A DNA stretch of 64,000 nucleotides from Ustulina deusta (lineage: Eukaryota > Ascomycota > Sordariomycetes > Xylariales > Xylariaceae), in the NCBI GenBank assembly GCA_023159155.1, contig JAJNNX010000028.1, positions 550,012-614,011 of the forward strand, written 5' to 3'. Shown here one piece after another: positions 23,140 to 35,692 of the stretch. Under the pieces are notes generated by a model that saw only the letters and a program-made list of their open reading frames with translations, was not told where the DNA came from and searched no databases. The first letter of the stretch is position 1, and every line of letters starts with the position of its first letter. Made by a program: the position numbers and the translations under genes.

Positions 23140-24060
23140 ATATCTAATTATAGCTATTAAACTTTAATAGAAGTTTTGCTATAACAAAAAGGGAAAAGCT
23201 CTTAAAAAGCCTATTAATTGTTTTATATTTAATTATAGCTATTAAATATTATTAAAAGCTTTGCAATAAAAAAAAAAAACGTTTCTATAGAGCTTACTAT
23301 ATATAACGTATAAGTATTTGCAGTATTGTTTTATACTTAATCACAGCTATAAAATATTATTAAAAGTTTTGCTATAACAAAAAAAAAACGCTTTTATAAA
23401 GCTTATTATATACTACGTATAAGTATGTTTTATATTAAACCGTTATATAACTAATTATAGTTACTAAATATTATTAAAAGCCTTACTAGCAAAGAAAGAA
23501 AAGCTTTTAAAAGAGCTTATTAATTGCTTTATAACTAATTATAGTTATTAAATATTATTAAAAGTTCTACTAGCAAAAAAAAAAATGCTTTTATAAAGCT
23601 TACTATATACTTATTATAACTACTAAATATTATTAAAGGTACTATAAAAAGAGATATTTTTATAAAGCTTATTATATATAATATATAAGTTTTATTATAT
23701 TAAAAGGAAATATTTTTTAAAAGCTTACTACTATTTATAATAAGTGCTAATATTAAATTTAATAACTGATTATATTTGATTATAGCTATTAAATATTGTT
23801 AATAGTACTACTAGTAATAAAAGAAAAATATTGCTAAAAAGCTTCCGATATATAACGCACAAGTATATAAAAAGGCCTTTAAAAAGCTTATTATATATTA
23901 GTTATAGCTGCTAAACACTATTAAAAGTGCTATTAAACTTACTGCAATTTATTATAGCTACTAAATATTATTTAAAAGCTCTACAAAAGTACTAATATAA
24001 AAAGAAATACTTCTCAAAAGCTTACTACTACTTATAATAAGTACTAATAATAAATTTACT
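23140..24060 (+). repeat. Degenerate tandem array (about nine units of 80-110 bp)
   Basis: Units share a core TTATAGCTACTAAATATTAT followed by TAAAAG, an A-run, and GCTTTTATAAAGCTTAT. Clear copies begin near 23150, 23232, 23335, 23450, 23535, 23610, 23778, 23902 and 23948. Divergence is uneven. Shorter repeats follow at 24115-24290 and 24340-24500. No coding role is visible. Confidence 0.6.
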
Positions 24061-24604
24061 GTATATGCTTAAAAGGTTGGCTATATATCAAGCGTTATAT
24101 TAATAAACTATAAGATTAGCGCTAAAGCTATATATTTAAGCTTTATATATTTTAATTAAAAGATCACACTAAAGTTATATATTAAGCTTTATATACTTTA
24201 ATCAAAAGATCAATACAGCTATAAACTATTAAAGTTATATATTTAAACGTTATATTTTTAATTAAAAAATTGCGCTAATAGAACAGCACTATAGATTAAA
24301 AATAAAAATAGCTATATTAATAGACCTATAGATATTACTTTTAACTAATATAAGCATATTAATACTAAATATAGTAATTATTAAACCAAGTATATTATTA
24401 CTAAAAACTAAGATTATTAAAACAAGCGTATTAACGCTAAAAATAAAGATTACTAAGAACTACTACATTTGCCTAATACAAGTGTGTTAACGCCGAATAC
24501 TAAGATCACTATATATATACGGACCAATACATACCTATATGCTACTTCTAAATATAGTTATATAAGTAGGCAAAGCCACTGGAGTGGCCTTACTTAAAGG
24601 GGTG

Positions 24605-24852
24605 TATCGGATTAAGTAGTGGCTAGGTGGTGATATGAGCCATATAGTGGCTAGTAAGAGGTGCCCTTATAGGGGGTATGCCCTTAGCAAATAGAGCGTT
24701 ATATAGCTGAATGAGTGGATCCACACATAACTGTATGAGGGATATATATGTATGTAGGGTATAGAATACACCCATACAGACCTACAATAAGAACAATACA
24801 ACAGACCTTCGGCGGGCAATAGGTGGCGAGATCGCTAGTGCTAAATCTCACA
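24605..24852 (+). repeat. 3' LTR of the 3.8-kb element
   Basis: 248-bp partner of 21043-21290, preceded by the polypurine tract at 24596-24604 and followed by the CCCTG duplicate. Confidence 0.9.
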
Positions 24853-24857
24853 CCCTG

Positions 24858-25387
24858 ATATATGTGTGACACGGTCCTACAGTTCCTTTATATAGTCTAT
24901 TTTAAGCCTATGAGTTAATGCCGTATTACCTATACGATGCTAGCCGCAAGTGAACAGGATATAGTACCTGGTGTGATGCCTTAGCAGTGCCTATTATGAC
25001 AACCGTCACCTTCCCCGGACCTACAGCCTAGATCCATGGTAGTTTACCCTAGCTGACAAGCTATATGCGTCCCAAGGCACTACTTCGCAAAAAACTAACC
25101 TGATGAAGTAGAATGCATGGGGTGGCTTAAATCACATGCTTACCAAGCTGAATATGACATTCTCAGCTGGATAGAAAGAGAAGCTAGGCAGATAGTATTG
25201 CTAAATATATATAGATATGAGACAATCTAGCAGGAATTGCGATTTATTTGTTCCTATTACTATGATATAGCAACTATAAATCCATAGATATAGCTCAAGC
25301 AGGCTAATTGCAACAAAAAGCCGTTTTTAAGACACTTTCACTTTATAAAACTCATATATAAAATTAAAAATGAGTGTATATAATAAG
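24858..25387. other. Normal-composition spacer between two transposon islands
   Basis: About 500 bp of host-like DNA with no gene recognised. It has escaped strong RIP although it lies between heavily mutated elements. Confidence 0.5.
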
Positions 25388-25535
25388 TATATAGTATTAT
25401 ATATTATATTAAAAAACAAGGCTAAGTATAGCTAGATAACGTAGTACTTTTATAATATATAGTACATATATATAAAGCATAATACTTAGCTATCTTTTTT
25501 ATTTGCTTTTTAATTTTTATACTATTATTTAAACT
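25388..25535 (+). repeat. Direct repeat X, left copy (RIP-mutated, without LTR insert)
   Basis: It aligns almost gap-free with 34988-35073 plus 35336-35393 on the other side of the nested transposon block. Nearly all differences are C-to-T or G-to-A in this copy. It therefore preserves the empty site of the solo LTR found in the right copy. Its origin is unknown. Confidence 0.7.
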
Positions 25536-26344
25536 ATATATATTTATATAAAGTTATTACTAACTTATTTTTCTAACTATTTCTTGTTATACTTAAAGTT
25601 ATATATAATTTTAAAAGCATATATTTTTAATTTTTTAATAAGGTAGATTTTTTAGTTTTATTTATTTTAATACTTTTAATAAAAAATTTAATAAGTAATT
25701 TTTTTATTACTTTAATTTATGTTTGTATTATACTAAATATATAACGTACTCCACGGGCATCTCGCACATATAAGCATCTCGTGCACTTTTTACTTTTTTT
25801 GTACGTTTTTTTTTTTTTTTTAATATATCTTAACAACTAATTATTCCTTTATTATACAAAAAAAAAAACTTGCAGCTTATATTATAAACTATCAAACGTA
25901 ATAAAAAACTTTTTATATAACAAGCTATAAAAATCTATAATATCTTTTATATAACGTTTTGTAATTAATGTAATAGACTATTTTTAAAGCTAATAATATG
26001 TTTAAAAACTTATTAATTAATAATATATAAAAAGCAATTAATTATATAATATATATTTAATTTAGATATATAAACATTTCTATCCTAGTTAAGTAGTATT
26101 AAAAATATAGCTAACTAATTATTATATAACTATAATATACTACTTATTAAAGTTAATTAAGCTTTAATTTTTATATAATAATAATTTATTTTTTATATAT
26201 ATTTTAATTACTAAATTAATTATTAGTAAATTTTTTATAAAAATTAAAATATATATTAAACTTAGTTTATTTTTATATAAAATATAATTACACTTAAAAA
26301 TATATTAAAAAAAATATTTATAACTTTAATAAAATAAGCTTTAT

Positions 26345-26645
26345 TATTAAATACGCTTTATACGATATATTGTACATAAAAAACAAATAATGCGTATAGA
26401 CAAAATATAATATATTATACTATATTATTTATAAAAAAAAAAAAAAAAAAATGTTTGTATAAAGCATAAGTTTTTTATATTTATGTAAGAACTTATACTA
26501 TTATACAAGCTAACATAACAAAAAAGAAATAAAATCCTTTTTGTCCGGCCGAAGTTTAGCTAACATCCGTACAAAAGCCAAGCATAAACTTGCACTCCGT
26601 ACAAATTACATAATAAAGTTATAACTAATACTAATTATTCTAATA
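26345..26645 (-). repeat. 3' LTR of Copia copy A
   Basis: Direct repeat of 33375-33677. It contains the same A-run, the CTTTTTGTCCGGCCGAAGT segment and the terminal TTCTAATA. It is more RIP-mutated than its partner. Confidence 0.85.
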
Positions 26646-29600
26646 CTAGCTATTTTCTTTTTTAGTTATAACTACTTATTATATAAAAAAAACAAAAAGC
26701 AATTATATAACTACTTAAATATATATATAAAAGTTTAATTATTATAAAAATAACTAGATTAGTAATCTAGTTTATATATATAGCTACTAGATTAATAGAT
26801 TATTTTTTTCTAATAAAGTTATATAATAATATTGCAAAGCTACTATTTTAGCCATATAGTTAGTTAAAAACTATAGGCCAAACATTACTTAATAACTATC
26901 TAAGTTAAAGTTAAATATTTGTTTCTGCTTTATATAACAGCAAAGTTTATAATTAGCTAGCTTGTCTAGTTAGTAAGCTTTATATAGGCAGTTGCTAATT
27001 AAAGGCCTTTAAAGTTGCTTATATTTAATTAACTAAGCAGGTTATTTATATAAAAAGAAATTAACTAATTAGAAGTTAAGTTAGCTTATATATAAAAAGA
27101 CTTATATATAAAAAAGTGCTCAAGTTTCCTATTGCTTTCTGTTTTTATTTTTATTTTTTAAAATCTTTTGTTTTATATGTTTGCTTATCTTTATATACTA
27201 TATATATATATATATATTTATATAATAAACGCTATCTAGCTCTTTAGTAATAATAGTTATATATAAAGAATTATTAGCTAGAACAGCAACTACTATATAG
27301 TATTACTACTAATAAACAATCTTAACAATTGTTAGTTTATTATAGCGCTATATATTAATATATATATTTATTTTTTTCATTATATATATGTTTGTTTTAA
27401 TATATTACTAATATTTTTACTTTTTATATATAAACTAATAAAGCTTAAGTTACTACTATACTATTAGTTAATATATAAATCTGGGTGCTTGCTAATATAT
27501 TTTTTATATATTTAATTATACTTATTTTTTGCTAAAAGAGTTATTTTTATACGGTCCTTATCTAATTGCGTAGTATTATTATTGCTACATATACAAAAAA
27601 TGCTTATGTAGTGCGTAGTAGTTACTTGTTCTATAGCTGTTGCTAGATTATTAGGTTCTAGGGTAATGTTTATGTAGTATATATTTAGCGTTCGTATAGC
27701 ACTCGGTGCAATTATCACGTTTGAAAAAAAAAAAGTAAATTAGTTATATAATAAAAAATAAAGAAAAGAAAAATAGGAAAAAGTGGCGTTTATGTTTTTT
27801 TTTTTTTTTAGAATTAATTTATTATATATTACTTTTATACTTTTAACTCTTTTTTTTTTATAAATAATATAATTATATATAATTTTTTATGTTTTATTAA
27901 TAAATGTTTCTATTTATATAGTTAACTTGTTTGTTAATATAAAGGTTTTTAATATTTAGTTCGGTATTTTTTTTGTAAATATATTAGCTAGATTATTTTT
28001 ACTATTAATCTATTATACTTCGGAGATTTTTTATTTTTTATACGATTTTTTTAACAATATAATATTAATTATTAGGTATTTTTTTTACGTAGTGCTAAGC
28101 TTAACAAAACAATTATATAACAATTTTAAATTAAAATATAAAATAGCTAAAATTAAAAGTAGTTGTAGCATAGTTATAATTTTTAAAAATATTATATAAA
28201 GGGCAATAGTACTATTAAAACTATTAATTATGCTATATAATTTATTTATAAGTATGCTTTTTATTACTTTTTTATATTTGCTTAAATTTTAATATATAAT
28301 ATTTTTTTTAATCTTAAAACTTGAATTTTCTTTTGTATAATATTTAATCTTTAATATAATTACAAATCTAAATTAAAAAGTTATATTTATATTGTTTATA
28401 AATAACCTATCTATAAAAATAAATAGTTTTATATAATATAAGTTTATTAGTACAAAGGTTAGGCCGTAATTTTTATTATTTGTTTGCTACTAGATTTTTT
28501 AGTTCAAATTTTTAATATTGTATAGCTTAGGATATATAACTTAGGCAGCTACGCATAAATTATATGCTGCTTCGGGCTAGTAAATACTACTAATATATAT
28601 ATCTTTTGCTTATTATAAAACATATTACTATATAAAATTAATTATATAAAAATTAATCTAGTCTAGTTAGTTTATTTAGTTTTTTTAAATTAAAATAATA
28701 TTTTTTTAAACAAAAGTATAATTTGTTTATTATTAAACTTTATAAAATAACCTAGCTAAAATATCTTTTTTAGTTTTATATAAAACTTAGTTTATTATAA
28801 TTTATTTTTTTTTTTTAAAAAAGCTTAGTAATATAAAGCTAAACATATTATTTGTTTATAATCTAATAATACTAAAGTTATTTAAGGGTCCTTTAGTAAA
28901 AAGTAAGTATAGGTTATACATAAAAATAGTTATACTAAGCTTTTTATAGTAATATTAGTAATATATTTTAAACTAGTATAGACCTAATTTAGTAAGTTTA
29001 TATAAAAGTTATATAATTTATAAAATTATTTTATTAAAATATTTTAATTTTAGTTCGGATAGTAGTTATATAAAGATTTTTTTTAGCTAATTTATTTTTT
29101 AATTATATATATACTTACGTAATATTTTAAAGTTCGCCCGAAGCATTAAAATTATAAATTAAAAAAAGTCCTAGTATAAATAGCAATCTTTAGCTTATTT
29201 GCTAGATTATTAGCAACTAAATAAGCATTATTTCTTTTTTAGTATTGTTATAGCTTTATATAATAAGTTAGAACTTTTTATATAGCTTAATTATTTTTTT
29301 TTAATCTTTTATATAAGCTAGAATTTAAAAATATAAATATTGTTATGTTTTATTAGATTATATTTTATAAATTAAAATATACTTTATATAACAAAATTAT
29401 TAATTTTAATAATATTAGATTTTTTGAATAAAGCTCTAGATATATTAATAATACTATTTTTGTATAGTTTAATAGCTAAAATATAGTTCTATTTTTTTTT
29501 TAAAAATTAAAAATAGTCAACTAATCTATTATATAAAAGTTATATAAAATGTTATAGCTTTTAAAAGTTATTTATGTTTTTTTTATATAATAGGAGTTTA

Positions 29601-32600
29601 AAAAGGTTATATTTTTTTTTTTTTTAATATATTTATTTAGAATATTTTCTTTAGTTATATAGTAATAAAACTTAACTTATGTTTAATAAAAGTATATTAG
29701 GCTGTTTATTAAATTAATAATTATATTAAATTTTTTAATTAATTTGATTTTATATAATTTATTCTAGCTTTTTTTTTTTTGCTATATTATTATTTTGCTA
29801 TATAGAAGCAACAAAAATATATTATATAAAGCTAGCTTATTATACTAGTTAATCGTACAATTAATTTTAACTTTTGTTTTTTTGTTACGTAATATTTTTA
29901 TAGCCTTTTTAATTGCTTTAGCTTTTTATATAATATTAAATAAAAAAGGTAAATCTTAATTAACTTTAAGGTAAGCTCTAAAAATAAAAAAAGTTAATAT
30001 AAAGCTATTTGGCCTAGCAATATTGTTTAGGGCTTTGATTGCTATTTAGAAAATTAACTTGTTTTTTATATAATTACTAATTTTAGCTTTTAATATATTA
30101 TATATATAGTAAAAGGGGCTATATACCTTTTTAATTTTGCTAATTGCCTAGTATGCCTTAATAAATATTGTATAGCACTAAATATTTATAATTTTTGCTT
30201 AGTTCTAAAATTCTTTAAATAAAAAGTTTATATTTAGGTTATATATAATATAATTAAAAAATCTTTAATATATATTAATTTAGTATTTATATAGCGCTTT
30301 TTAAACATTTTATATAAATATTAATTTAAAAAAGATTGCTACTTAAAAAAATATAGTAATATTAATAATATAAAAGATTTGCTTATTGTTTATTTATATA
30401 GCATTAATTATAATTTTATAATTAAAATTATAATTATTTTTAATTAAAAATTTAAATTATTAAAGTATTAGGTTATATAATTAATAGTAATAATAAAATT
30501 TCTAGATTTTTTCTAAAATTAAATAGTTAATATTATGTTCTATATAACTAAGCATTATATATAGTTTTTTTATATAAAGATGTCCGAATTAGCAGTATAA
30601 CTACTATAGTTTTATTTTAATAAAATATAGTCTAGCTTTATATAAATTTATATTAAAAAATAAATATTCCTATTTATATATAATAAAAATAGTCTTTTTG
30701 TTTTTTTATATAATAATATTTTTTATATTATTAAAGTATGCTTATAAGCAGTTTATATCTTTTAGCAAAAAAAAAAACAGCATTAAGCTATTTAAAATAT
30801 AATATATTGTTATACTAAAAAAATTATTTATTTATATAGTGCTTATAGCAGTAATTATATTGCTACTGTTAAACTTAATATTTGTATTGCTTAAGGTCTA
30901 GTTTATTTTTATATAAGGGTAAAATCTAAAATAGGCTTCCAATTATGCTTTTTTTATTATTAAATAGTTCGAAGCGCCTATATTTTAAAGTTTGCTTTAG
31001 TACTTTATATAATACTAATCGCTAAAAATAAACTAGTTAGATAGTATATCTGTTTTATAGTTCTAAATATTTTTTCTAGTTATATAATAAATAAAAGCGC
31101 TATTTATAAAAAATTAGGTTAATTAGCTACTAAATTCTTTATTAAGTTTTTTATTATTTTTGTCTAATTTAAAATATTTTTTATATTTTATTAAAAATAC
31201 TAAAAATTTGTTAGGTATAAGGACGCTATTATTAATTATTTCGTATAAATTAAAATATTAGTTTTTTATATAAGCTTATTTCTAGGGTATATATTTAGTT
31301 AACTAACAACCCTTTTTATAGTATATAAAGTATTTCTTATTTATATAATAATTTTAGTTGCTTTAGTTTTTTAATTAGTTCTTTTATATGTCTGGCCTGC
31401 CTAAAGGTCTAAAGTATTTATACTGCTAGCTTTTTGTATAGTTCCCCTAATTATATTTTTTATTTATATAATAGGCTTTATAGTCTTTTTATATAAAATA
31501 TTTTAACAAATTATCTATTACTATATAAATATATATTTTAAGATCTAAAAAGAAACCTTTATATAAAAGCTTTTAAAATATAAATATTATAGCTAACTCT
31601 AGTACTTTTTAATATATTTATATAATAATTATATTAAATTAGATTTCTTTTTAGTAGCTTGCGCTAAATATTTTTTATATTTTTGCAAGCTTATTAATTA
31701 TAATTTTTAGTACTTTGTGCAATGCTAGATCTAAGTTCTTTTTTTTTATTTATATAAATATAATTATAGTCTAGTTAGCTTAATACTAGCTATAGTTTGT
31801 ATTAATATTAAAATAAGTATTTATTATATAATAGATTTTATTCTAAATTTTATTAGATCTAATATAATAAATAAAAAAGTTTTTTATATAACTTTTTAAA
31901 ATAATCAAAAATATAACATAGTATTAATCTTTTATAATTCTAAACTATTAATAAATATTTATAAATAAATATACTTTGTTATAAAATAAGTTATATAGCT
32001 TATTTATATAATTTGTTTTTTTTTTTTATATTTTTTAAAAAATTATATATTTTTTTAAAAAAATTACTTTGTTTTATATATTTTTTATAAAAAATAGGTC
32101 CAAAAAAAGATTATTAGTTATTAGGTCTAATATTATATAAAAATACGCCTATTATATAAAGGTTTAAAAAGGGTTATAAATAATAAAATATTTATATATT
32201 AGCTAAAAATTAAGTTTATAGCCTGCCTTTATTATCTAATTATATATTAGTTCAGAAATATTTTAAAACTTAATAATAAGTTGTATAAACTAGGTAGTAT
32301 AATCTTTAGAAATATAAAATTATATATTTTAAGTAAAATTAGGCTATATAAGTTCTAGATATTTAAGTTTTAGTTCTTGTTTTAGTTATATAATGGGTTT
32401 AAGGGCTAAAGTAAGCTAAAAAGTAAAAATAAGTTAAAAAATAAAAATAAACTAAAAAAAAACAAGTTAAAATTATTAATTTAGTATAAAAAAAACTAAA
32501 AGCTATTATATAAAAAGTAATAAAATAGGTTAAATAATTAAAAGCTTAAAAAAATCTTTAATTAATTTAAATTCACTTCGTACAATTTAAGCAAAATTTT

Positions 32601-33374
32601 TAATATATATACCTAAGTCTACTTATAATTATATTTTTTTATATATAATAATATTATAAAGTTTTATATAAACGTTTATATAAAGTTTTTTAAAATATTT
32701 AAATATTTATTTTATAAAATCTTTTTTATATATTTTTTAAAATATTTGTTTATTATTAATTATATAGTTATATTTTTTAATTTAATAAGCTATATATATA
32801 TTAAATATTAGTTTTATTATATTATTTAAATTAATAAGTTTATTTTAGTATTAAAAATTAAATATTTTTTATATATTCTTTAAGTTAACGCTAAGTTTTT
32901 ATATAATTTTTTTATATATAAATTATAAATATATTTTAGTAGCTTTTTATATATTATATAATATGTTTAATATTATAATAAAAGAAATAAAAAATAAAAA
33001 AAAATAAAAAAAAAGCTATCTAGTTATTATATAATAGTATAGTTAAAAGCAGTATAATTATGTGCTATTTTTATTTTTTTTATATAATACCTTTAATATT
33101 TTTTATAAAAAATTAATACTTATATATTAAAAATTAGATTTTTTTTACTTTTTTTATAACAATTAAATATATTTAAATATTTTATAATATAAAATATTTG
33201 CTTTATTTTATATAATACTACTAATACTTCTTTATAAAAAAGTAGTATTATATAATAAAGATTTTAAAATATAATATAAAAACTTATTTATATAAGTTTA
33301 ATTTTATTATTATTTTTATTAATTTATAATATTTTTTTATAATTTTTTTAAATATTTTTATAATTATTAATTAA

Positions 33375-33677
33375 TATTAAATAGGCTTTATATAATATAT
33401 TATATATAAAAAACAAATAATATATATAAACAGAATATAATATATTATATTATATTATTTATAAAAAAAAAAAAAAAAAAGAATATTTATATAAAGCATA
33501 AGTTTTTTATATTTATATAAAAGCTTACGTTATTATATAAGCTAACATAACAAAAAGGAAGTAAGGTCCTTTTTGTCCGGCCGAAGTCCAGCTAACATCT
33601 ATACAAGAGCTAAGCGTGAACTCGCACTCCGTGCAAGTTACACAATAAGGTTGTAACTAATGCTAGTTATTCCAACA
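33375..33677 (-). repeat. 5' LTR of Copia copy A
   Basis: 303 bp, ending in ATTCCAACA (TGTTGGAAT on the coding strand). It keeps CG-containing segments such as TTTGTCCGGCCGAAGTCC. Confidence 0.85.
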
Positions 33678-34987
33678 TTTATACTAAATAAAATATTATT
33701 TAAAATAATAGTTATATTATCTAATTATTATAAAAAACCAAAAGTTATATAATAAAGCAATTATAAATAATTAATTATAATTTAAAGCATTAAGTTATAT
33801 AATTATATTATTTTGCTATATATTATTTTAATAAAAAAAAACTATTTTTTATTTTAGTATAAAAATAATAAATTATTATATAATTAAATTATTATAACTA
33901 TAAAAAATAGCTAAATAATAAATAAACAAGGTCTAAATTAAATTAAATATTTTAATAAATATATAATTAATTATATAAAAAATAATTATTGCTTTTTAAT
34001 TTTAAATAATTATAAAAACTATTATTTATATAAATTTAAATTATATACTAAAAAATATAATATTATTACGTTTTATATATTTTTATATTTATTATATAAA
34101 TTTTAGTTTTTTAATATTAAATATTTTAGTTTTTTAAAATAAGCATACACTAAAAAAATTAACAAACTAGCACAAATCTATATTATATATATTAAAAAAA
34201 AAGATTTTTTTATTACGTTTTTTAAAACATATAAAGCTTTAATAACTAAATCAAACATTTAAGCAAGTTTTAAAAAAACTAGCTTTGTTTTATATAACCT
34301 AAAACATATAATTTTATAGCTTACGCTAAAAATTTTAAATAAAATATTACTAGGGTTATTTAATAGACTTAAAATTTAAAAATCAAAAATGCTATATAAT
34401 ACTAAAAATATAGCGTTATAAAAGCAATATATTAAAAAAAATATTATATAATATTAAAATAGTTCTTTTATAACTATTTTATTTATAATTAATTTAATTA
34501 TAAAAAATATAACTATATTAAAACACTAAGTTATATTATTATAAAAAAAAATTGCCAAACTTTAAAAAGCAAATAAAAAATTAAGCTAACATTGCTATAT
34601 AAAAAACAAATGTATCCAAAAAAAAAATTTTTTTACTATATAAAAAAAACAAAAATAAAAAATAAAAAAAGCTATTAAAAAGCAAATATTACACAAAATA
34701 TAAACAGATAGTTATTATATAAAAAAAAGTCTAGTATAGAAATAGCGTTATAAAACTTATAATAAACCTAGATATAATACTTATATATATCAAAATAAAA
34801 TAAAAATATTTAGTAAAAACAGCTATAATAAAAAATAATTAATTTTTTATATTATAGTTAAGTTATTTTGGTTTTATGTATAAAAGTGCAAAAAAGTGCG
34901 CGAAATGCCTATATACATAAGATGCCCGTAGTATACGTTACTTTTTTTATATATATAATTTTTTTAAAAATATTTAATAAAAATATA

Positions 34988-35393
34988 ACTATAGTATTAT
35001 ATATTATATTAAAAAACAAGTCTAAGTACAGCTAGATAAGGTGGTATTTCTACAATATATAGTAGATGCGTGTTGTTGGATTTAGCACTAGCGATCTCGC
35101 CACGTATTGCCCGCAGAAGGTGTGTTATTATTGTTGTTGTTGTAGGTCTGTTGGTGTAGTGTATTTACACCCTTTATACATATATCCCTCATACAATTAG
35201 GTGTGGAACCACTAAAACGTTCTATTGGCTAAGGGTATACCCCTTCACCCCCATAGTGGCACTTCTCACTAGCCACTCTAAGGCTCTCATCACCACCTAG
35301 CCACCACTTAGCCCACCACCAAATCCGACACGTGTAGGGCGTAGTACCTAGCCATCTTCTTTACCTGCTTCCCGATTTCCATACATAAACACT
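34988..35393 (+). repeat. Direct repeat X, right copy, interrupted by a solo LTR
   Basis: The right copy of X is largely unmutated, contiguous with gene-rich DNA to its right, and split by the solo LTR at 35074-35330. Together with 25388-25535 it brackets the nested transposon block. Confidence 0.65.
35074..35330 (-). mobile_element. Solo LTR of the 3.8-kb element family, inverted
   Basis: 257 bp reading TGTTGGATT...AATCCGACA, a reverse-complement relative of the LTRs at 21043 and 24605. It is flanked by CGTGT at 35069-35073 and 35331-35335. Unlike those LTRs it keeps normal GC and shows little RIP. It carries a small expanded TTATTGTTGTTG run near 35130, which accounts for part of the extra length. 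Confidence 0.85.
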
Positions 35394-35692
35394 TAACTGA
35401 TGGCCGAGCCTGGGTAAAGGCAGCAAATCCGCCAATCCTAATTTGGAGTGGTAAAAGCTACCTGGATAGATACCCAACATAGGTAAACATGCTTCCAACA
35501 TAGTACTAAACCTATCAATATCGCAAATTCTTGTTTCCAACTGTGGCAGGGAACTACCTGGGTGATTTCACCGACGTTCGATGGCGGGCTGTGCCGCATG
35601 AATTGTACTTCAATGCGATCTGAGCTGGCTGCTTATGTATACATTAGAATAGCCTGCGTGTTGGCTCTGGCTACAATTAGCCTCGCTTTAGA
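35394..35692. other. 3' flank of the FluG-like gene
   Basis: Normal-composition DNA between repeat X and the stop codon of the FluG-like gene. No gene or defined terminator was seen. Confidence 0.5.

Larger units (their letters stand above)
21043..24852 (+). mobile_element. Complete LTR element, 3.8 kb, apparently non-autonomous
   Basis: Two 248-bp direct LTRs (21043-21290 and 24605-24852) bound the element. The host sequence CCCTG is duplicated at 21038-21042 and 24853-24857. The 5' LTR starts TGTCGG and the 3' LTR TATCGG, a RIP-type transition; both end in CTCACA. A purine-rich tract AAAGGGGTG directly precedes the 3' LTR, fixing the plus orientation. The 3.3-kb interior is very AT-rich and shows degenerate tandem repeats but no recognisable reverse transcriptase or integrase. 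A LARD-type non-autonomous element is therefore plausible, though RIP could also have erased a coding region. Confidence 0.85.
26345..33677 (-). mobile_element. Copia-type LTR retrotransposon, complete, RIP-degraded (copy A)
   Basis: LTRs of about 301-303 bp (26345-26645 and 33375-33677) and the host duplication TTTAT at 26340-26344 and 33678-33682 define a 7,333-bp element. On the minus strand the LTR begins TGTTGGAATA and ends TTAATA (originally probably TTAACA). The internal sequence is colinear with copy B (58013 onward, plus strand) along the 5.7 kb that can be compared. A coding trace on the minus strand at about 30010-30095 reads IAIKALNNIARPNSFILTFF, resembling the stretch after the integrase core of ascomycete Copia-type polyproteins. 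Stops are frequent, so the copy is dead. Confidence 0.85.
25744..34938. mobile_element. TA-flanked DNA transposon split by a retrotransposon
   Basis: Imperfect inverted repeats of about 43 bp (25744-25786 and 34896-34938) share ACGTA, ACGGGCATCT and a GCATNTCGNGCAC core. Both sides are flanked by TA (25742-25743 and 34939-34940), as for Tc1/mariner-pogo elements. Removing the 7.3-kb retrotransposon nested at 26345-33677 and one TTTAT copy leaves about 1.86 kb, a usual size for fungal pogo/Fot-type elements. The remaining sequence is so AT-rich that no transposase could be read. It is different from the 3.14-kb element at 4768. Confidence 0.65.

Noticed and set aside
23140..24060. CRISPR-like array
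   Set aside because: The units are degenerate and AT-rich, without constant repeats and unique spacers, and lie inside a eukaryotic LTR element.
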